Origin: Sphingobacterium spiritivorum ATCC 33861 | Lineage (GTDB): Bacteria; Bacteroidota; Bacteroidia; Sphingobacteriales; Sphingobacteriaceae | Reading direction: 5' to 3' | DNA: 64,000 nucleotides | Assembly: GCF_000143765.1 (NCBI RefSeq) | Contig: NZ_GL379770.1 | Coordinates: forward strand, 186,001-250,000 | In this document: positions 62,208 through 64,000 of the stretch, in pieces | How positions within the stretch are numbered: the stretch's first letter is position 1 | How the letters are laid out: each line of letters opens with the position of its first letter | The notes under the pieces: generated by a model | Seen by the model: the letters and a program-made list of their open reading frames with translations, nothing else | Database searches by the model: none | What the model was told of the DNA's origin: nothing | Translations under genes and position numbers: made by a program

Positions 62208-62418
62208 ATAAGCAACTTTATGAATACAATAATTGAATCGATATATTGAAAACAAAATTATATAATGTTTCTTAAAGTTGCAAATAAGAAACATTTAAAT
62301 TTTACTTTTTTTTATTATTAATAAGTTACAAAGGGGTGTATATTTGTTTTGTCAAGGTGTGTAGATAGATGTTTCTTAACATGTTTTTACAGAAACTTTT
62401 GTTATTATGCAAGTTGAA

Positions 62419-62439
62419 AACTTTACAAATGATTTACAG
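62419..62439 (+). repeat. Putative integrase arm-type site, right
   Basis: AACTTTACAAAT-GA-TTTACAG; differs from 9302-9322 at 2 of 21 positions, and is 48 bp from the attR core. The rest of 62208-62486 is AT-rich without a gene. Confidence 0.55.
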
Positions 62440-62486
62440 TTTTACTTTTTGTGGATTTTAAATTATTATAAATAAGCACTTTAGGT

Positions 62487-62545
62487 TGGTTAGAGCGCAG
62501 GATTCATAACCCTGAGGTCGGCAGTTCGATCCTGCTCCCCGCTAC
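62487..62545 (+). repeat. attR: attR core (59-bp copy of the tRNA 3' part)
   Basis: Identical to 9117-9175. It lacks the tRNA 5' part, so it is not a functional tRNA; it is the host-derived 3' remnant displaced by integration. Confidence 0.93.
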
Positions 62546-62548
62546 AAG

Positions 62549-62576
62549 AAAGCAGATACGCAAGTATCTGCTTTTG
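62549..62576 (+). terminator. Original host terminator of the tRNA, displaced beyond attR
   Basis: AAAGCAGATAC-GCAA-GTATCTGCTTT plus T-rich tail. The same hairpin recurs in each following repeat (62666, 62783 and 62898, the last with two changes). Confidence 0.8.
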
Positions 62577-62607
62577 TTGTTTTTAGTGGTTTGAAAGGGG
62601 TATTTAT

Positions 62608-63010
62608 CAGGATTCATATCCGCCAGCTGGCGGACTGCAGTTCGATCCTGCTCCCCGCTACAAGAAAGCAGATACGCAAGTATCTGCTTTTGTTGTTTTT
62701 AGTGGTTTTGAAAGAGTTATTTATCAGGATTCATATCCGCCAGCTGGCGGACTACAGTTCGATCCTGCTCCCCGCTACAAGAAAGCAGATACGCAAGTAT
62801 CTGCTTTTGTTGTTTTTAGTGGTTTGAAAGGGGTATTTATCAGGATTCATATCCGCCAGCTGGCGGACTGCAGTTCGATCCTGCTCCCCGCTACAAGAAA
62901 GCAGATACGAAAGTGTCTGCTTTTGTTGTTTTTAGTGGTTTTGAAAGAGTTATTTATCAGGATTCATATCCGCCAGCTGGCGGACTGGAGTTCGATCCTG
63001 CTCCCCGCTC
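62608..63010. repeat. Tandem array of four palindrome-interrupted tRNA 3'-end copies
   Basis: Units of 116-117 bp start at 62608, 62725, 62841 and 62958 (the last partial, ending 63010). Each holds the anticodon-side CAGGATTCATA, the palindrome TCCGCCAGCTGGCGGA, and the tRNA 3' end (AGTTCGATCCTGCTCCCCGC), followed by the tRNA terminator hairpin. Alternate units differ in the spacer (TTTGAAAGGGGTATT versus TTTTGAAAGAGTTATT), giving a two-unit higher-order repeat of about 233 bp. Confidence 0.88.
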
Positions 63011-63112
63011 AAAAATTATAGCTTCAACATTTTTCATTCTTTTAATTTTAGATACCCCTATTTTTTACTAATTTGAACATTAAATTAGACAAACTTACGA
63101 CTATTAAATATC

Positions 63113-63739
63113 ATGGGTAAAGTCAAAAACATAATCACTATACAGCATCCTGAATCTGTGCATCATATCAATGGGATGATCGGCTCGTGGACAGACTGGC
63201 CGCTTACTGAAAGCGGTCGGGAGCAGGCGTCAAATATTGCTTTTAACCTTGGAAAGGAAGTGGAAGGTAAATCGTATTTATTATATTCTTCGCCACTATT
63301 GCGTACCAAAGAAACTGCTGAGATAATAGGTGCCACATTACTGATCACACCTCAGTTTTCAGATGCCTTAAAAGAGCGCAGTCTGGGAAAGGCAGTCGGT
63401 CAGTCAGTTGCCTGGTTGAAAGAAAATATTGAAAGGGAAGAATTGACTGTATTTGACCGGTGTTTTGATGATGCAGAATCCCGGAGTGATGTATGGGAGC
63501 GTCTGTATCCCTTCTACGATGATGTTTTAAGTGATGCTGCCGAAAACATTATCTTGATATCACATGGTGACACATTAAGTATTTTTAATGTAATGTGGCT
63601 CGGTCTGGAGTTGGAAGCGCTGAATGCTATAGAACTATATGGCGTAAGTGGAAGCATTTCCTTCTTGCAGCAAAATATTGAAGGTAAGCGTATTATCAGG
63701 AAGCTTGGCGATACTTCGTATATGAAAATTATGTCTTAA
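63113..63739 (+). CDS. Histidine phosphatase superfamily (phosphoglycerate-mutase-like) protein
   Basis: A 208-aa host protein. It has the phosphohistidine region in an altered form (TIQHPESVHH in place of the usual RHG), LTESGREQA, the SSPLLRTKETAE segment and the second His in LISHGDTLSIFN. Substrate unknown. Confidence 0.75.
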   Translation: MGKVKNIITIQHPESVHHINGMIGSWTDWPLTESGREQASNIAFNLGKEVEGKSYLLYSSPLLRTKETAEIIGATLLITPQFSDALKERSLGKAVGQSVAWLKENIEREELTVFDRCFDDAESRSDVWERLYPFYDDVLSDAAENIILISHGDTLSIFNVMWLGLELEALNAIELYGVSGSISFLQQNIEGKRIIRKLGDTSYMKIMS

Positions 63740-63761
63740 CTGAAAGTTGACCTCATATATA

Positions 63762-64000
63762 TTATGGTTTGGAAAGATTTTTAATTTGCTTTTCAATCAT
63801 TTCTTTTTCGTTTGCTGATTTCGATAACTCCAGTGCAAGTTGGTAATGCCGTACCGCTCTGGGAATATCACTTGTTGCGTATAAATTGCCCAGTAACATA
63901 TAGTAATATTCATTACGGACCAGATCCCGCTTTTCCAATACAGCGATTGCATTTTCGCTTCCATAAACCTTTGCAAAAGCGAACGTCCTATTTAAAGCAG
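63762..64000 (-). CDS. C-terminal part of an ECF sigma factor (DUF6596 type), cut by the window
   Basis: About 79 codons of the 3' end: ALNRTFAFAKVYGSENAIAV, then YYYMLLGNLYATSDIPRAV and RHYQLALELSKSANEKEM. This TPR-like tail is typical of the SigJ/DUF6596 class of ECF sigma factors. The N-terminal sigma domains lie outside the window. Confidence 0.7.
   Translation of the reverse strand, partial: ALNRTFAFAKVYGSENAIAVLEKRDLVRNEYYYMLLGNLYATSDIPRAVRHYQLALELSKSANEKEMIEKQIKNLSKP

Larger units (their letters stand above)
9117..62545. mobile_element. Integrated temperate siphovirus-type prophage (about 53 kb)
   Basis: The element is delimited by an exact 59-bp direct repeat of the tRNA 3' region at both ends, with a tyrosine integrase reading inward next to the left end. 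Inside are, in conventional order, lysogeny control, replication/recombination, terminase, portal, capsid, tail and lysis genes. Two accessory blocks interrupt this order: 27.1-34.5 kb between portal and scaffold, and 51.6-62.3 kb between lysis genes and attR. No inactivated core gene was seen, so it may be inducible. A long tape measure and the absence of sheath or baseplate contraction genes suggest a long non-contractile tail. Confidence 0.92.

Noticed and set aside
62487..62545. Second functional tRNA gene at attR
   Set aside because: The 5' acceptor strand and D-arm are absent, so it cannot fold; it is the displaced att copy.
62541..63010. CRISPR array
   Set aside because: Repeats are about 117 bp and tRNA-derived, spacers are not unique, and no cas genes are nearby. 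The GCGAGG hairpins at 52-54.5 kb also lack fixed repeat-spacer lengths.
62591..63021. Two in-frame reading frames (78 and 65 codons) across the tandem repeats
   Set aside because: They simply translate the 117-bp repeat and the tRNA/terminator fragments; the period matches the DNA repeat and no start signals or family resemblance are seen.

Overview
The window is a piece of a Bacteroidota chromosome, most likely Sphingobacteriaceae (Sphingobacterium or Pedobacter type), carrying a complete-looking siphovirus-type prophage of about 53 kb. The host assignment rests on Bacteroidota-style promoters (TTTG, about 18-20 nt, then TAnnTTTG), a fused RibBA, a single LptF/LptG-type permease, a START-like small protein and CusCBA. 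Host genes occupy 1-9174: a CusCBA-type metal efflux operon, a bidirectional terminator, ribBA, an LptF/LptG permease, the START-like protein and an intact CAT tRNA. Host genes resume after about 63 kb with a histidine phosphatase and the 3' end of an ECF sigma factor.

The prophage is bounded by a 59-bp direct repeat of the tRNA 3' part (9117-9175 and 62487-62545). From left to right it holds a tyrosine integrase; a leftward lysogeny block (HTH regulator, unknown protein, CI-type S24 repressor); an operator and promoter region; and a rightward early operon of excisionase-like, RDF-like, PD-(D/E)XK nuclease, coiled-coil, OB-fold, SF2 helicase and prim-pol/helicase genes. Next come a small operator-controlled membrane gene, VRR-NUC, terminase and portal; then an accessory island (27.1-34.5 kb) placed inside the structural module; then scaffold, capsid, connectors, tail tube, a tail chaperone with a -1 frameshift site, tape measure, tail tip and fibre. 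The lysis cassette is an M15 endolysin, a TM protein, a small exported peptide and a u-spanin. The right-hand cargo region (51.6-62.3 kb) has a hairpin array, an orphan histidine kinase, a large-subunit catalase, a transglutaminase-like protein and DNA methyltransferase genes.

The most unusual locus is 27481-28142, about 660 nt with no credible gene but many strong helices and its own terminator. A canonical T-arm followed by an acceptor 3' strand lies near its 5' end. The matching acceptor 5' strand followed by TA-GCTC lies near its 3' end, so the tRNA-like halves are circularly permuted. It sits downstream of one of the repressor-type promoters (motif CAAATGATAAAT between -33 and -7; four copies in the phage), so a phage-regulated large ornate RNA of the GOLLD/ROOL kind, or a permuted tRNA/tmRNA-like RNA, is a reasonable hypothesis.

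Other notable points are a Panacea-domain toxin-antitoxin pair, SSB-like acidic PF tails on three replication proteins, and a phage-supplied terminator that replaces the host tRNA terminator. Immediately beyond attR lie four tandem degenerate copies of the tRNA 3' end, each interrupted by a 16-bp palindrome. All functional calls come from reading the sequence and family knowledge; no database search was possible.
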